From Yponomeuta sedellus (taxonomy: Eukaryota; Arthropoda; Insecta; Lepidoptera; Yponomeutidae): a stretch of DNA of 64,000 nt. Position 1 is the stretch's first letter. Every line of letters begins with the position of its first letter. This document shows positions 60,911 to 64,000 of the stretch, one piece after another. A model generated the notes under the pieces. That model saw only the letters and a program-made list of their open reading frames with translations. It made no database searches and had not been told where the DNA came from. The translations under genes were made by a program, and so were the position numbers. The stretch spans positions 16,425,152 to 16,489,151 of the forward strand of contig OW203743.1 of the NCBI GenBank assembly GCA_934045075.1, read 5' to 3'.

Positions 60911-61758
60911 CTGGCCTTACAATGTATTATAGCCTAGTCCCAGCCAGCCCCCCTGCTTGTCAGCATGAGGTGCATTGACACCCAGTGGCGCTGTATGGGA
61001 CTATCCACCTGATCAGCCAACACCCTCAGGAGGCGGCTGGTACTGACCCTTGCCCTGCACATCAGGGATGCTACGCGTTTTGCGGATTATTGCGTGGAAA
61101 TCATCCGTTCGCGCGTCGGAAAACTTTGCACATTGTTTAGGCCTGCGTAGACGAACGACTTTAAAGTCCCCAAGGGACAAAAGTTCCTGAATCGTAAAAA
61201 ATGTCCGTACTTGTCGCGGTCTCAACGCCTACGGTGTCCGGTCGTTTGTTCCCCGGAAATTGAGTGAAGTGTACGCTATTGAAGCAAATATTCTGAGATT
61301 ACGTTGTGTTGTAATTTACATGAAGTTGAAAAAGGAAAGGCGTTATAAAAGAAAAAACCGAACTTTTGTCCAGTCCGGTCTCTAGATGCCCTCGGTGAAT
61401 TGAGGGACTTTTTGCACGGGGTACTTTTAGTCCTTCGTGTGCGTTATTTGGCACCACTTATAAGATATCTATATTGACGGACAAAAACGTACGAGTACAT
61501 GGGGGATAGTCCCTCGTCTGCGCAGGCCTTACTTCTTAACTAACTGTGTAAGCGACCTCGTTCACTTGGGATGGTGAAACAGAACACGGATGTGCAATGT
61601 CGAATGTATTTATTGAAAAATATCACATGCAATCAAAAGAATTGCAATTCAAAACTATTTCTATAGTTTAATACCTTAAACTATGGAAATGTACAACAGT
61701 ATGTGTAAATGTACAAAATACTATTAATAAATAATCAAAATAGTCAATTAAACAAAAC
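60911..61758. other. Unassigned stretch
   Basis: 61010-61260 is locally G+C-richer. A minus-strand 70-codon frame (61013-61225) shows no motif. No repeat recognised. Confidence 0.3.
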
Positions 61759-61774
61759 AAAAAACAAATTACAC

Positions 61775-62006
61775 TATTTTTATTTTTAATGCATTAACCC
61801 GTGCTAAGGAACAAATTTAAAAACCTATTTAGAGGCTAAAAATTTTATGTACGTAATACAGAGAATAGTGTAAAGAGGTTCGAAATTTCACTGATACCGT
61901 GAATCGCCCATTGGCTCAATTGGTAGAGCGCTGGCACGGATAGCCAGAGGTTGCGGGTTCGAATCCCGGCATGGGTGAAATTTTTAGCCTCTAAATAGGT
62001 TTTAAA
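61775..62006 (+). mobile_element. Family B short fold-back, 16-bp target duplication
   Basis: AAAAAACAAATTACAC at 61759-61774 and 62007-62022. Inverted start and end block (61775-61843), then directly the promoter-proximal part, tRNA-like 61906-61977 and the end signature. The right duplication has expanded into a CA run. Confidence 0.85.
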
Positions 62007-62241
62007 AAAAAACAAATTACACACACACACACACACACAATACAAACAAAATAAATTAGTCAATCAAACCGCCCCGAGACATATCCGACCCAAAGGTTCC
62101 CATAACGCTGGCAGCATTACCTACCGCGCTGCACTGCCAGGGATATATATCCTTTGCATCAAATATGCTCCGGAGCGGTAGTCCGAGCCACGATTCCTCA
62201 GATGGATTGTGAATTTAACAAGAGATGTTTACACGACAGAG

Positions 62242-62432
62242 TAACGTGTTTGAGTGGAGACCGCGACTCGGCAAACGTAGTGTAGGACGCCCTCCGACCA
62301 GGTGGGATGACGATCTGTGAAAAAACTGAAGGCAGATGCTGGATGCAACAAGTTAAAGGCAGGGCGCTATGGCGCTCATTAGGGGAGGGCTGTGTCCAGC
62401 AGTGGATAAATATAGCCTGATGATGATACGAC
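62242..62432 (+). pseudogene. RTE-like LINE C-terminal remnant
   Basis: EWRPRLGKRSVGRPP, TRWDDDL then stop, further frame lost; the codons for ALWRSLG can be read at 62357-62390. Tail CTGATGATGA, the trinucleotide end typical of RTE elements. Confidence 0.75.
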
Positions 62433-62499
62433 AGAAACAACAAGCAGCTGATGTACAAGAGGCCAGGAGCAAGAGAGAGTGAATAACCCTAAAAACGAT

Positions 62500-62645
62500 A
62501 GAGATAGATAGATAGAGAACATTGTATTGTACGTAAAAAAAGGAAATTACACAGATATTTCTTAACCTAAGAGCACAGACGGCGGCCTTGTCACTAGAAG
62601 TGATCTCTTCCAGACAACCTTTGTATGGACTGTAGCAATACATTG
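62500..62645 (-). mobile_element. Family J 3' end, TATC-tailed type
   Basis: GATAGATAGATAGAGAACAT, ACGGCGGCCTTGTCAC, GATCTCTTCCAGACAACC. Confidence 0.6.
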
Positions 62646-62654
62646 GAGAAGGAA

Positions 62655-62875
62655 GTAAGATAAGATAAGATAAGAATATTCTTTATTGTACACCAGAGCA
62701 CATAATTATTATAAAACATGTAAAGATACAAAGTACAATTGGCGGCCTTATTGCTAAAAGCAATTTCTTTCAGACAACCTTACGACGGAAAGTTGCTGAA
62801 GGAAATAAGAGACGGGTAGTCGGTGCAAATATGAATATATTAATACACTACTTATATAAATAACAATATACCGAA
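62655..62875 (-). mobile_element. Family J 3' end, TTATC-tailed type
   Basis: AAGATAAGATAAGATAAGAA, TATTCTTTATTGTACACC, AATTGGCGGCCTTATTGC, GGGTAGTCGGTGCAAATA. Two J subtypes lie head to tail here. Confidence 0.65.
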
Positions 62876-63371
62876 GTAGATGTACAAAGAAATCAAATTC
62901 AGATATATGATTGATTATACATGCTACAGCTTTTTTTACTAAGATGGCCGCTATACGCGATACAAGAAGCATTTTTGTAGTAAGAGTTGGTCACTCTGTC
63001 CGAGTGTACTAAGGTCGTGAAAACGCTTTGAAAGTTACATATTTTTTATGTCTAAACACACTCAGCAGTTGCATCCCTTTTGCTTCTGGGATGAACTGAA
63101 AAATAGACCTATGGGGCGTGTTAAAAAACCATAAATTATATTTTTTCATGTTCCCCTTGACACCATGCTCGGAGTAAAGCAAAACAAAAGCCTTATTTTT
63201 ATGCATTTATGGCCATTTTCCGGGATAATGGGACCAGAAAACGCTGCCCGGGCGAATCGCTTTTTATCCCTTAGCCAAACGAAGTTAATTCATGAATATT
63301 TATTGCGACGAAATCTATTTCTTGCCAGTGAGAAATACGGAAGACACGTTGAAATAAATATTTTATTTCAA
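62876..63371. other. Unassigned spacer with a MITE end
   Basis: The single end of the 60752-type MITE lies at about 62985-63030. A 75-codon frame (63165-63392) has no motif. Confidence 0.35.
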
Positions 63372-63738
63372 TTTGAAGCGCTCGTGGCCTAGTCGAACCG
63401 AGTGATTGGAATCAATCATTCGAGTTAAGCAACAACAGGCACGGTCAGGTGCAGGATGGGTGACCGTTCCGTGAATACCGCTAGTGGCATTTTTCCGAGC
63501 GCTTCCGTCCTTCGCAAGGCACGTTAACCCGTTGGTGCCGGCTGTCATGTAATGACAGTCGTTAAGCCACGTCAGAGGCGTTATGGGCGGCTTGATAACT
63601 TCTGACAGTAAGGCCCGCCACTGTCTTACAATCCTCCACCAACCGGACTTGGCCCCCGTGGTGGAGTATAGCCTTACCTTCCTGCGATGCAAGAAGAGAC
63701 CCGTGCCCCAGCAGTGGGGACATACAAGGGTTGATCTC
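63372..63738 (+). mobile_element. 5S-SINE, full length
   Basis: GAAGCGCTCGTGGCCTAGTC, AGTTAAGCAACAACAGGCAC, GGATGGGTGACCG; tail GGGGACATACAAGGGTTGAT. Intact box A and box C regions. No sure target duplication. Confidence 0.85.
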
Positions 63739-63744
63739 AAACAC

Positions 63745-63960
63745 ATTACAAACAATATCCCACTAATATTAAAACTCTTGGTAGCCAACACAATGTAAAT
63801 AGGAAGTAGAAATAAACACAGACTTTCATTTCCCAGATTTAGGCTGGCAAAGGTTCATACATCCTTGGGGATCGTATACGTTTCTATAATAAAATCCCTG
63901 AAGGTATATTAAGCTTGCTTGAAACGCGGTTCACAACACGTGTACACACCACAGGCTAAC
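63745..63960 (+). pseudogene. L LINE fragment
   Basis: TGGTAGCCAACACAATGTAA, GGCTGGCAAAGGTTCATAC, then codons for FYNKIPEGILSL-like sequence to GCGGTTCACAAC, where it stops. 3' UTR missing. Confidence 0.6.
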
Positions 63961-63983
63961 ACGTGTATGTTTTTTTTTGTTTC

Positions 63984-64000
63984 TTGACGGCCTCTGTGGC
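63984..64000 (+). mobile_element. Family C SINE start, cut by the window edge
   Basis: GACGGCCTCTGTGGC, the first bases of the family C tRNA-like head. Only the sequence context supports this. Confidence 0.5.

Overview
The window looks like nuclear, AT-rich, intergenic (or deep intronic) DNA of a moth or butterfly. I found no intact host gene, functional tRNA or rRNA gene, or CRISPR array. Almost everything that can be identified is a transposable element or a relic of one. The assignment to Lepidoptera rests on recognised repeat types: tRNA-derived SINEs with the GAAGGAAAACATCGTGAGG core, RTE-like LINE 3' ends, and the TTAGTCGCCTTTTACGACAC motif. No database search was possible, so family names are working labels: 5S-SINE, B, C, D, E, F, J, K, L, N, P and SINE2.

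Two families dominate. The first is a ~365-bp SINE whose head resembles 5S rRNA (about 20 full or partial copies on both strands, three with clear 10-14-bp target-site duplications). The second, family B, carries a tRNA-like cloverleaf (about 14 loci). B insertions are very often fold-back structures: an inverted copy joined to a forward copy, sometimes as a tandem multimer with a ~311-bp period, yet bounded as a whole by one 12-16-bp target-site duplication. The largest is 57964-59374; the smallest is a 184-bp hairpin at 27045-27228.

Autonomous elements survive only as damaged 3' ends: a Jockey-like reverse transcriptase at 16054-17607, at least eight RTE-like C-termini, the L LINE (four copies), other LINE C-termini, and Penelope-like (PLE) 3' ends at several loci with fragments elsewhere. 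There is one solo LTR (25740-26201), a PIF/Harbinger derivative with a MADF-domain relic and TAA duplication (48211-48650), and several fold-back or MITE-like DNA elements (14543, 24237, 32089, 41724, 54926, 56492, 60326, 60752).

Layout: 1-10 kb, B, 5S-SINE, E and LINE relics, heavily nested; 10-15 kb, PLE ends, tRNA SINEs and an unassigned stretch; 15-20 kb, the Jockey relic and a poly(A)-tailed K element; 20-27 kb, 5S-SINEs, RTE ends and the LTR; 27-35 kb, a 582-bp palindrome, K inserted repeatedly at nearly the same point of repeat N, and 5S-SINEs with duplications; 35-46 kb, RTE, PLE and fold-back elements; 46-57 kb, SINE2, Harbinger, L LINE and a hAT-like insertion; 57-64 kb, the B array and MITEs. 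The sequence-based nesting order shows several successive waves of retroposition.
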